NCBI RefSeq assembly: GCF_039537585.1
Contig: NZ_BAABAU010000001.1
Location: forward strand, 1,798,001 to 1,862,000
Length of the DNA stretch: 64,000 nt
Direction of reading: 5' to 3'
From: Frondihabitans peucedani
GTDB lineage: Bacteria; Actinomycetota; Actinomycetes; Actinomycetales; Microbacteriaceae
Below are positions 49,701-57,317 of this stretch, piece after piece. The notes under the pieces were generated by a model, which worked only from the letters and a program-made list of their open reading frames with translations, was not told where the DNA came from and did no database searches. The translations under genes were made by a program, and so were the position numbers. Each line of letters opens with the position of its first letter. The first letter of the stretch is position 1.

Positions 49701-52700
49701 ACAAGGGCAGCGGGCTGAGCATCGTCTCGGTCGGCTCGCCCTCCGTCGGCGGCGTCCTGCTGAACACCACGGACGGCTCGATCACCTACACGCCGCAGCC
49801 CGGCTTCTCCGGCATCTTCTCCTTCGACTACACCGTCCAGGACGCCACGAACCAGCAGGACACGGCGACAGCCTCGATCCGCGTCACCCCCGATGCCGGA
49901 ACGCTCTCGACGACGGCCACCGCAGGACTCGCCGACAGCGTGGACAGTGCGCACGGCCTGCTCTCGAACGCGACCGGCTCCGGCCTCCAGGCGACCCTCG
50001 ACACCGCGCCCGGTCACACCGCCGCGCACGGCGCGGTGACCCTCGGCTCCGGCGGCGCCTTCGTGTACACGCCCACCGCCGGCTTCTCGGGCCGCGACTC
50101 GTTCGACTACGTCGTCACCGACGCCTCCGGCGGCACCGGCATCGGGACGGTCTCCGTGACCGTCCTGCCCAAGGCGCTCGCCGACACGGTGCAGGTGCAG
50201 GCGGGCGGCACGGCAAAGGTCACCGCGGCCGCGCTCCTCGCGAACGACCGCGGCACCGGGCTCGAGGTCACCTCGGTCACCGCACCCGCCCACGGCGATC
50301 TGGCGTCGAACAGCGACGGCTCGTACTCCTACACGCCCGTCGACGGGTTCTCCGGCTCCGACTCCTTCGGCTACACCGTCACCGACGCAGCCGGCTCGAC
50401 GAGCTCGGCGACCGTCACCGTGACCGTCGCGGTCACGGCCGTTGCCGATTCCGGCTCCACGACGGCCGGGCGCGCCCTCACCGTCGCGGCCTCAGGCGGT
50501 GTCCTCGCGAACGACACGGGCACGCGTCTGAAGGCGACCGTCGCCGCGCCGCCGAGGCACGGCGTCCTGACCCTGGCCTCGGACGGCTCGTACTCATACA
50601 CGCCAGACGCCGGCTACTCGGGCCCCGACTCGTTCACCTACACGGCGACGGACACCAGCGGCCAGACCGCGACGGCCACGGTGAAGCTGGCGATCCTGCC
50701 GTCCGCGCCGAACGGCACCGCCCGCGGCCTCGCCGGCTCGGTCACGCACATCGACGCACCGGGCGTCCTCGGCCGCTCGGTCGGCACCGGACTGGCGGTG
50801 ACCGCCGTCGCAGGATCGTCCGCACCCGGCACCCCCGTCACACTCTCGGACGGCAACACCGTGACGATCGCGGCCGACGGCACCTTCGACTTCGCTGCCG
50901 CCGCCGGGTTCTCGGGCCCCGAGACCATCACCTACACCGTGACCGACGCGTCGGGTCAGACCGCGACCGGACAGGTGACCGTCACCGTCGCCCCCCGCGC
51001 GCTCGACGACGCGTTCACCACGCCCTCCAGGACGGCGCTGCCGATCACGGCCGCTCAGCTCACCGGCAACGACCTCGGGGTCGGTCTGACCGTCACCGCG
51101 GTGACCCCGGCCGCGTCCGGCTCGGGCTCCGTCTCGACGCTCGCCCACGGCACGCTCGCCAGGCAGAGCGACGGGTCGTTCGTCTACACGCCGACCGCCC
51201 GCTTCTCGGGCACCGACTCGTTCGCGTACACGATCACCGACTCGTTCCACGGCACCTCGACCGCGACGGCGACGATCCTCGTCGGCGACCTCGCGGCGGA
51301 CTACACGGACACGGTCCTCTCGGGGACGCCCAGGAGCGTCTCCGCGGACGACGGCCTCCTCTCGAATGCGTCGGGAACGGGCCTCGTACCCAGGATCGAC
51401 CGCACCGTGCAGCACGGCTCGCTGCTCGTGCGGCCCGACGGCTCGTACACCTACACGCCCGCCGACGGGTTCTCGGGGACCGACACCTTCACCTACACGG
51501 TGACCGATCACGCCGGCCAGATCAGCACGGGCCTCGTGACCCTGACCGTCGCGCCGACCGCGACCGACGACGCAGCCACCGTGGCCGCAGGATCGGAGCT
51601 CACACTGAAGAGCCCGGGCGTGCTCGGCAACGACTCGGGCTCGGCGCTGCTCGTGACGGCCGTCGGCACCCCGACCGCGGGCGGCACGGTCGCCATCACC
51701 GGTCACGGGACGCTCGACTACACGCCGAAGCCCGGCTTCTCGGGCGTCGAGACCGTCCCGTACACGATCACCGACCAGGACGGCCAGACCGCCCACGCGA
51801 CGGTCACGATCACGGTGCGGCCGCGAGCGGTCGCCGATGCGGGTCAGACCGTCGCGGGCCACGCTCTCAGGGTCACCGCCACCCGCGGACTCCTGGCGAA
51901 CGACCAGGGCACCACGCTCCGGGCCGCGCTGCAGACCGCGCCGAAGCACGGGACCGTCACGGTCCGGCCCGACGGCTCGTACGTCTACACGCCGACCGCG
52001 GGCTTCTCCGGACGCGACACGTTCACGTACTCGATCACCGACGCGGCGGGCACCACGACCACCGCGGTCGCGACCATCGACGTCCTCGCCGCCGCCGAGG
52101 CCGCGAGCGACACCGCGAGCGGTGAGCCGGGCCGGAGGGTGAGCATCTCGCCGCTCCGCAACGACACGGCCTCGGCAGGCGCGAACCTCGACCCGTCGAC
52201 CGTGCAGCTGCTCGATCCTGCGACCGGTGCGCCGACCGACTCGTTCACCGTGCCCGGCAAGGGGACCTTCGCGGTGAAGAGCGGCGTCGTGACCTTCACG
52301 CCGAAGGGCCGCTTCATCGGCACCGCCTCCATCGGCTACCAGGTCTCCGACTCGGACGACGTGCTCGTCGCGTCCACCATCACGGTCACCTACCCGAAGG
52401 CGCCCGCGGCCGGCACCGGCACCACCGGCGGGACGTCCGGCGGCTCGAGTGGCGGCTCCAGTGGATCAGGCGGCTCCGGCGGCTCGGCCGGCGGAGGCCC
52501 GGCATCCGGCGGGTCCGCCATGGCGACGCCGACTCCGGCGGCACCCGTCTCGGTCGCCGGGACGATCGCAGGATCGCTCGCCTTCACCGGAAGCCAGGGG
52601 GTGTCGGGGATCGTCCTGATCGGCTTCGGCATCCTGATGATGGGACTCGCGCTGGTGCTGTTCCGCCGCTTCCGCCGCCCGGAGCCCGGGCCGCGGCGGA

Positions 52701-52711
52701 CGGGGGCGTGA
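46799..52711 (+). CDS. giant Ig-like repeat surface protein with LAXTG sorting signal
   Basis: This 1970-residue exported protein has a signal peptide (about residues 1-39, cleavage after Ala-Glu-Ala), a beta-propeller-like domain (about 40-310) and a prealbumin-like or SpaA-like domain (about 310-405). Sixteen Ig-like repeats follow, each ending in a variant of GFSGxDxFxYxVTD, spanning about residues 405-1870. A Gly/Ser-rich wall spacer precedes the sorting signal LAFTG at 1927-1931, then a hydrophobic helix and an RFRRP basic tail. LAXTG is the class E sortase signal. This is an adhesin or biofilm-type protein. Repeat number probably varies. An upstream in-frame start at 46742 adds an unlikely N-terminus. 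Confidence 0.93.
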   Translation: MAEHAAPIPLSKRLLTFGALATSILLVGLGVTQVTTAEAASTALSCDQNTLYAINNQGAVESIAASSGTATPITQSFSPANNALAISQNGTFAYATVNATAANPNGTLTRYDPSNNTTTAITGVTVPATTYRGAVDPSTGIYYYAQGNTKTAAVYAYDPAGGGRAIGQVGYLDFAQASTGDFAFSTTGVLYAVSGNQVVRVNGKLPTTAGTTEFTTTEIAALGSVTTSPGIAFSTNGYLYVAVNGTIVQINPSSGATVGTPRTIADGSGNTFTPTDLASCNYADSISAKTSVNERWRSTDQFSLAITGNGLSYGNTATTSGTATGTQAATAGSNLVVPTSPYTVTQSAANGTNLSDYSTTWSCDTTTGRNLGSGTGQVATVNLPTDSDNDVSCLFTNTLISKHVTAADDSYSTPTDRQLTVASPGVKGNDAGTGITITGHTDPANGTLTGFDSTTGAFTYTPNSGFAGEDTFTYTEQDSSGQTVSPTVTIYVGPTAVADTGTVATGGTVTATAADGVLANDRGSKLTASNASSPAHGTVDLRADGSYTYTSTDSFSGQDTWTYDVTDAGRNTSTGTVTMTITPRAVADTLAPTTAGTATTSPASSAVGNDVGTTLTLDGVSPTSTQGGTVTTNDDKTSFTYVPADGFSGTDTFGYTVKDATGGIGAGTETIVVTPVAKDDTLPAIAHGAVTTIDVSDLLRNDLGSNLRVTGVDRPTNGQATLSDDGSTVTFTPDDGFSGSAGFTYQVTDGVSSTAATATIPVKPAPGTHQTTATSGEMDVVAAKDGLLVGAKGTDLSVSDPTTPQHGTVTVTSDGGYTYTPDAAYSGPDAFSYTVTDGSGDTSTGTVTITVLPKAHDDSLRATDAGAPVTVASSALLGNDNGLSLSIASVGDVAGGHAALNQDGTVTFTPAAGFSGPASFTYTATDGTNPSTATVSLSVKPVAAADILPSTPVTESETVPAAVLLANDKGSGLSIVSVGSPSVGGVLLNTTDGSITYTPQPGFSGIFSFDYTVQDATNQQDTATASIRVTPDAGTLSTTATAGLADSVDSAHGLLSNATGSGLQATLDTAPGHTAAHGAVTLGSGGAFVYTPTAGFSGRDSFDYVVTDASGGTGIGTVSVTVLPKALADTVQVQAGGTAKVTAAALLANDRGTGLEVTSVTAPAHGDLASNSDGSYSYTPVDGFSGSDSFGYTVTDAAGSTSSATVTVTVAVTAVADSGSTTAGRALTVAASGGVLANDTGTRLKATVAAPPRHGVLTLASDGSYSYTPDAGYSGPDSFTYTATDTSGQTATATVKLAILPSAPNGTARGLAGSVTHIDAPGVLGRSVGTGLAVTAVAGSSAPGTPVTLSDGNTVTIAADGTFDFAAAAGFSGPETITYTVTDASGQTATGQVTVTVAPRALDDAFTTPSRTALPITAAQLTGNDLGVGLTVTAVTPAASGSGSVSTLAHGTLARQSDGSFVYTPTARFSGTDSFAYTITDSFHGTSTATATILVGDLAADYTDTVLSGTPRSVSADDGLLSNASGTGLVPRIDRTVQHGSLLVRPDGSYTYTPADGFSGTDTFTYTVTDHAGQISTGLVTLTVAPTATDDAATVAAGSELTLKSPGVLGNDSGSALLVTAVGTPTAGGTVAITGHGTLDYTPKPGFSGVETVPYTITDQDGQTAHATVTITVRPRAVADAGQTVAGHALRVTATRGLLANDQGTTLRAALQTAPKHGTVTVRPDGSYVYTPTAGFSGRDTFTYSITDAAGTTTTAVATIDVLAAAEAASDTASGEPGRRVSISPLRNDTASAGANLDPSTVQLLDPATGAPTDSFTVPGKGTFAVKSGVVTFTPKGRFIGTASIGYQVSDSDDVLVASTITVTYPKAPAAGTGTTGGTSGGSSGGSSGSGGSGGSAGGGPASGGSAMATPTPAAPVSVAGTIAGSLAFTGSQGVSGIVLIGFGILMMGLALVLFRRFRRPEPGPRRTGA

Positions 52712-52751
52712 TCCTGCGCTGACCTGACGACCCCGCTCACGCGCCGGCCGG

Positions 52752-52778
52752 TCGGGGGCCTCCCGCCGAGGCCCCCGA
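52752..52778 (+). terminator. terminator after the adhesin gene
   Basis: TCGGGGGCCTC pairs perfectly with GAGGCCCCCGA around a 5-base loop, 40 bases after the adhesin stop. There is no clear T run. Confidence 0.7.
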
Positions 52779-52805
52779 TCTGGGACCCCTCTCTCTGGGG
52801 ATGTC

Positions 52806-52820
52806 GCTCGATCATCGAGC
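52806..52820. promoter_or_regulatory. candidate MarR operator
   Basis: GCTCGAT-C-ATCGAGC is a perfect 7-bp inverted repeat with a one-base centre. A -10-like TATGCT lies at 52826-52831, so the repeat would overlap the -35 region of a promoter for the MarR gene. Confidence 0.5.
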
Positions 52821-52888
52821 TTTCTTATGCTGTGACTATCGACCCGTCTTCCGATCGGGCCGCCGTCACGAGAGAGAGCCCCCGAGAG

Positions 52889-53365
52889 ATGAGCACCGGC
52901 AGCACGAGCACCCCGACAGCCACCGCCGTCGCCGTGCCGGACGAGGTCAGCATGAAGCACCTGCTCGTCTCGTTCGCGCGCCTGCAGGGTCAGAACCACC
53001 GCCTCACCGCCCGGCTCGCGCGGCGCCACCGGATCGGGGAGACCGACCTGCGGACGCTCCTCATCCTGCGGATCCTCGGCGGCACCACCCTCGGCCACCT
53101 CGGGCGACTCCTCGACCAGACTGCCGGATCGATCACGCCCCTCGTCGACCGCCTCGAGAAGGCCGGCCTCGCAGCCCGCGAGGCCCACCCGACCGACCGG
53201 CGCCGCGTGAACGTCGCGCTGACCGCGAAAGGCGGCGCCGCGGTCGAAGACGCCTGGAACGTCTATCGCAGGATCTTCGCCCGGGTGGTCGCTCCCGACG
53301 AGGTCCAGCGGCTCGCCGGCATCTTCCTCGAGCTGTCCGCCTCGATCGAGGAGGACGCCGCCTGA
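52889..53365 (+). CDS. MarR family transcriptional regulator
   Basis: This 158-residue winged-helix dimer is predicted to repress its own operon and release DNA on binding a small ligand. The helix-turn-helix region (GGTTLGHLGRLLDQTAGSITPLVDRLEKAGLA) and the wing (REAHPTDRRRVNVALTAKG) are typical. I chose the ATG at 52889, which follows a GAGAG ribosome binding site. A GTG at 52832 sits inside the promoter. The stop overlaps the next start, so it is translated with the membrane protein and glycosyltransferase it probably controls. Confidence 0.88.
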   Translation: MSTGSTSTPTATAVAVPDEVSMKHLLVSFARLQGQNHRLTARLARRHRIGETDLRTLLILRILGGTTLGHLGRLLDQTAGSITPLVDRLEKAGLAAREAHPTDRRRVNVALTAKGGAAVEDAWNVYRRIFARVVAPDEVQRLAGIFLELSASIEEDAA

Positions 53366-54570
53366 TGGTCGCCATCCCGGGAGTCCGCTTCGGCGGCGGA
53401 CGGCACGAGGCGGCGCGGAACGCACCGCTCAGCCCGGCCCGGGTGCGGCTCGAGGCGTTCCCGAACCGGGCCTCGGCGCGGTGGATCCTGCGTCTCGCGC
53501 TCTCCGTCCCGTTCGTCCTGGTGGCACTCGTCGAGCGCCTGTCGCCCGGCCTCGCGACCGGGACGACCGTCAACGAGGACCTCGTCGCCCGCGTCGCCGC
53601 CATCGACTGGACCCGCGCCGACGTCGCCTGGGTCGGCGAGCTCTACCCGCCGATCAGCACGGTCCTCGGGGCCGTGATCCCCGGAGGCGCGTTCGGCCTC
53701 GGGCTCGTCGGCGCGCTCCTCGCGGGGCCGTTCCTGCAGCAGATGATCCAGGTGATGCACCAGCGGCGCTTCCACCCGGCGAAGATCACCGTCTTCATGA
53801 TCGCGCTCGGCGGCAACCCGCTCTTCGCCGCGATGGTGACGACGAACTTCGAGGCGTTCCTCGGGATCGCCTTCTTCGGCATCGGTGCGATCAACATGGT
53901 GCGGTTCATCGTCAACCGCAACACACAGGCGGGCTTCCGCGCCGGCATCCTCTTCATGCTGACTGCGCTCAGCAGCGCCAGCGGCCTCGTGTTCGTGGTC
54001 GTCGCCGGCCTCACGGCGCCGCTCCTCACGCTGGCCCGTCGCGGCCAGAAGGGCGCCCGCGGGTCGAACATCCTCGTCGTGCTCTTCCCGACGCTGTCGA
54101 CCTTCGCGACCGTCGCGTTCCTCCAGCTGGTGTTCCTCCACACGCCGTTCCTCATCCTCACCCAGCAGTTCGTCTACGACCCGGCGCGCTGGGCGATCGT
54201 CCCGAGCTTCGTCACCACCCTCAACGGGTTCCTGCTCGTCGCGCCGATGCTGTCCGGATGGGCGCTGGCGCTCCTGGTCCGCCGACCCGGCGCGATCCTG
54301 ATCTCGACGCTGCTGTTCGCCGCCCTGCTGATCGGCTACGTGTTCGACCTCATCCCGGCCAACTCCGCGGGGAACACCTTCCTCATCATGACCATGATGG
54401 GGATCGCGATCCTGCCCGCCGCCAACACGACCCGGTCGAGCATCCTGATCACCGTCGTGGCCGGCGCCCAGATCGTCATCGCCTGGGCGGCCGCGTTCAA
54501 CCGGCCCATCGTCGTCGACTGGATGCACTCCGTCGCGGTCGGCGCCTCGGCGATCCTCGGAGGTCACTGA
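53365..54570 (+). CDS. polytopic membrane protein of a glycosyltransferase operon
   Basis: This 401-residue protein has a basic, soluble N-terminus of about 30 residues and roughly nine transmembrane helices. No motif I can name is present. It overlaps the MarR stop (TGATG) and is followed 1 base later by the membrane glycosyltransferase. The context suggests a polysaccharide translocation, acyl-transfer or assembly partner. The assignment to an exopolysaccharide system is inference from position alone. Confidence 0.7.
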   Translation: MVAIPGVRFGGGRHEAARNAPLSPARVRLEAFPNRASARWILRLALSVPFVLVALVERLSPGLATGTTVNEDLVARVAAIDWTRADVAWVGELYPPISTVLGAVIPGGAFGLGLVGALLAGPFLQQMIQVMHQRRFHPAKITVFMIALGGNPLFAAMVTTNFEAFLGIAFFGIGAINMVRFIVNRNTQAGFRAGILFMLTALSSASGLVFVVVAGLTAPLLTLARRGQKGARGSNILVVLFPTLSTFATVAFLQLVFLHTPFLILTQQFVYDPARWAIVPSFVTTLNGFLLVAPMLSGWALALLVRRPGAILISTLLFAALLIGYVFDLIPANSAGNTFLIMTMMGIAILPAANTTRSSILITVVAGAQIVIAWAAAFNRPIVVDWMHSVAVGASAILGGH

Positions 54571-54571
54571 C

Positions 54572-56236
54572 ATGGCGACGACGCAGCCCCTCGCGCTCAC
54601 CGACTTCGACCTCCTGCTGGTCAGGAGGGCCTCCGGTCAGCGGTACCTGGCCGAGGACTGGCTGCCGGTGCGCCGCCTCGACGACGGCACGATCCTGGTC
54701 GCCACCTCCGAGCGGGCCGACGACGCGGCCCTCGGCGACGCCCTCGAGGAGGAGCTCCGCGCACCGGTGACCTTCGTGTCGGTCAGCGCGTGGGACCTCA
54801 AGAACACGGTCGTGCAGCTGTTCGACGAGAAGGTCGCCGAGGACGCCGCGAACGCGCTCTTCTCGCGGAACCCGGAGCTCTCGGGGCGCGTCGTGTTCTC
54901 GCGGGCGCAGAAGGTCTCGGGGCTGGTCGCCGGCGTCGTGCTCGTCGCTCTGCTCGTCGTCTGGCCGCGCGAGGTCGTCGTCGGACTGCTCGCCCTCGTG
55001 AGCCTGGTGTTCTTGGCGGGCACGGGATTCAAGTTCGTCATCGCGCTCCGCGGTGCTCAGTTCGACGTCGTCGAGCGGATCACCCCGACGGAGGTCGCCG
55101 CGCTGACCGACGAGGAGCTGCCCGTCTACACGGTCCTGGTGCCGGTCTTCCGCGAGGCGAACATCGTCGCGCAGCTGATCGACAACCTCGGCGGCCTCGA
55201 CTACCCGGTCGACAAGCTCGAGGTGCTGATCCTGATCGAGGCGGAGGACGACGACACCCGCCGCGCCATCGAGAGCGCCGACCCGCCGGCGCACTTCCAC
55301 ATCGTCACCGTGCCCCGGGGCGCCCCGCAGACCAAGCCGCGCGCCTGCAACGTCGGCCTCTACCTCGCCACCGGCGAGTTCCTCGTCATCTACGACGCCG
55401 AGGACACACCCGACCCCGACCAGCTCAAGAAGGCGCTGATCGCGTTCCAGCGCGGAGGCCCCGACACCGCCTGCGTCCAGGCGGCGCTCAACTACTTCAA
55501 CGCGACGGAGAACGTCCTGACCAGGATGTTCACGCTCGAGTACTCCTACTGGTTCGACTACATGCTCGCCGGGCTCGACCACGCGAACCTGCCGATCCCG
55601 CTGGGCGGCACGTCGAACCACTTCCGGACCGAGGCCCTCATCGAGCTCGGCGGCTGGGACCCGTACAACGTCACCGAGGACGCCGACCTCGGCATCCGCG
55701 CCGCCGCCATCGGCTACCGCGTCGGCGTGATCAACTCCACGACGATGGAGGAGGCGAACACGTCCGTCCCGAACTTCATCCGGCAGCGGTCACGCTGGAT
55801 CAAGGGCTACATGCAGACGACGCTCGTGCACGCCCGGCGCCCCGCGGCCCTCATCCGCGAGATCGGCTTCGTGCGCTTCCTGAGCTTCGCGCTGCTCATC
55901 GGCGGGACGCCCGCGACGTTCCTGGGCGTGATCCCGTTCTACCTGGTGACCGCCGCGTCGCTGGCGATCCCGAGCGACGTCATCGGGCGGGTTTTCCCGG
56001 CCTGGGTGCTCTGGATCTGCCTGTTCAACTTCCTGATCGGCAACGGGATCATGGTCTACCTGTCGATGATGGGCCCGTTCAAGCGGGGCACGTTCAACCT
56101 GATCCTGTGGTCGCTGCTCAACCCTGTCTACTGGATCCTGCACTCCGTCGCGGCCTACAAGGGCCTGTGGCAGCTGCTCACCCGGCCGCACTACTGGGAG
56201 AAGACCGAGCACGGGCTGACGCAGCACAGCGGCTGA
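54572..56236 (+). CDS. membrane glycosyltransferase family 2 with MshEN-like N-terminal domain
   Basis: This 554-residue protein is a processive-type GT2. Catalytic markers are DAEDTPDPDQ, TEDADLG and QRSRW, which with the C-terminal helices resemble the BcsA/NfrB layout. A soluble N-terminal domain (about residues 5-90, LLLVRRASGQRYLAEDWLPV, then ILVATSERADDAAL) looks like the MshEN or T2SS-E N-terminal fold, which in NfrB binds cyclic di-GMP. The RLG-type binding motif is not obvious, so binding is unproven. The product is presumably a surface polysaccharide. Confidence 0.87.
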   Translation: MATTQPLALTDFDLLLVRRASGQRYLAEDWLPVRRLDDGTILVATSERADDAALGDALEEELRAPVTFVSVSAWDLKNTVVQLFDEKVAEDAANALFSRNPELSGRVVFSRAQKVSGLVAGVVLVALLVVWPREVVVGLLALVSLVFLAGTGFKFVIALRGAQFDVVERITPTEVAALTDEELPVYTVLVPVFREANIVAQLIDNLGGLDYPVDKLEVLILIEAEDDDTRRAIESADPPAHFHIVTVPRGAPQTKPRACNVGLYLATGEFLVIYDAEDTPDPDQLKKALIAFQRGGPDTACVQAALNYFNATENVLTRMFTLEYSYWFDYMLAGLDHANLPIPLGGTSNHFRTEALIELGGWDPYNVTEDADLGIRAAAIGYRVGVINSTTMEEANTSVPNFIRQRSRWIKGYMQTTLVHARRPAALIREIGFVRFLSFALLIGGTPATFLGVIPFYLVTAASLAIPSDVIGRVFPAWVLWICLFNFLIGNGIMVYLSMMGPFKRGTFNLILWSLLNPVYWILHSVAAYKGLWQLLTRPHYWEKTEHGLTQHSG

Positions 56237-56316
56237 CTCTCGTCGGTGCGCCCCCCGCCCCGCCCCGCCCCCCGTGCCCCGCGCTCCGCCCTCCGCCCCC
56301 CGCCCCCCGCAACGGT

Positions 56317-56382
56317 CAGACCCTCGCGATCGGCTGTCGCGGTGGTCCTAGGACCACCGTCGCGGCCGATCGCGAGGGTCTG
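56317..56382. repeat. palindromic repeat, copy 4 (66 bp)
   Basis: Same family as the three copies before parB. The arms are CAGACCCTCGCGATCGG and CCGATCGCGAGGGTCTG, with the centre GGTGGTCCTAGGACCACC; 28 of 32 arm positions pair. It lies between the tail ends of the glycosyltransferase gene and a minus-strand gene, 52 kb from the other copies. Confidence 0.95.
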
Positions 56383-56405
56383 AGGGGGTGGTGGTGCGGG
56401 ACGCG

Positions 56406-56693
56406 CTAGTAGGTCGTGCCGACCTGGTTCGCCGCGGCCGAGAAGACCACGATCGAGATCACGATGGCGATGATGAGCGAGAGAGCGCTGATGATGACGC
56501 CCGCCAGGGCGAGACCGCGACCGCGCTCGCCGGTGCGCTTGATCTGGGTGAGAGCGATGATGCTCACGATCAGACCGGCGAGGCTGAAGACGAACGCCAG
56601 GACGAACCCGACGATCGCGAGGACACTGTAGCGGTCGGAGGCCCCGACCGGGGCGTTCGGGTTGCCGTAGGGCTGGGGTGCTGAGTAGGTCAC
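56406..56693 (-). CDS. DUF4190 membrane protein
   Basis: This 95-residue protein has a Pro/Gly/Asn-rich N-terminus, a first hydrophobic segment (AIVGFVLAFVFSLAGLIVSIIAL), the DUF4190 pattern QIKRTGERGRGLALAGVI and a second helix. DUF4190 proteins are small actinobacterial membrane proteins of unknown function. It lies 114 bases downstream of another small membrane protein gene on the same strand. Confidence 0.9.
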   Translation of the reverse strand: MTYSAPQPYGNPNAPVGASDRYSVLAIVGFVLAFVFSLAGLIVSIIALTQIKRTGERGRGLALAGVIISALSLIIAIVISIVVFSAAANQVGTTY

Positions 56694-56806
56694 GAGTGCT
56701 GGCCTTTCGTCGGAGTTCGAGTTGATCGGGTCGAGTTGCTCGCCAACCGTACCGACCCGGGGAGGCCCGGCGGGAGTGGCTGGCGAGACGAGACGCCGTC
56801 GGATGC

Positions 56807-57211
56807 CTAGCGGCGGCGGAAGTAGCCGTTCGCTCCGCCGACGAACATGAGGATCGTGGCGACGATCACGGCGACGCCGCCGATCCAGCCGAACGCGTTT
56901 CCGCCGCTGGCAGCGCCGACGCCCACGCCGATGATCTGCAGGATCGCGAGGATCAGCAGGACGATGCGGGCCCAGTTGCGACCGTCGCGCATCTTGAAGA
57001 CGATGATGACCTCGACGACGGCCAGGACGAACGCGAAGATCGCTCCGGTGACGAGCGGTGCGGTGCCGACGCTGCTGGCGGCGCTGCTGCTGCCGCCGCC
57101 CGAGACGAGGTTGATGATCCCCGACAGGATGTTCGCGAGGACGACGACCAGCCAGATGATGAACGAGACCGTGACCGTCGTGGGACGGCCGGATGCGGTG
57201 GTGCTGCTCAT
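56807..57211 (-). CDS. small four-helix membrane protein
   Basis: This 134-residue protein has four hydrophobic segments and a short Arg-rich C-terminus. A conserved-looking cytoplasmic loop (FKMRDGRNWARI) lies between helices two and three. I recognise the general shape of small actinobacterial membrane proteins near DUF4190 genes but no family. It is separated from the polyol operon by 106 bases. Confidence 0.75.
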   Translation of the reverse strand: MSSTTASGRPTTVTVSFIIWLVVVLANILSGIINLVSGGGSSSAASSVGTAPLVTGAIFAFVLAVVEVIIVFKMRDGRNWARIVLLILAILQIIGVGVGAASGGNAFGWIGGVAVIVATILMFVGGANGYFRRR

Positions 57212-57317
57212 GAGAAACCCTTTCGCTGCGGCCCCGATGGCCGGATGGTCGCCACGATATTCGCGCGCTGCGAGCAGCCCTCAGGTGTCTGAGTATTCGG
57301 GGTACACCCAGGCCGGT

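Noticed and set aside
46781-52125. Long alternative frames across the adhesin gene on both strands
   Set aside because: They are shadows of the repeat gene: Arg/Ala/Gly-rich low-complexity products without motifs, while the adhesin frame has a signal peptide and a sorting signal.
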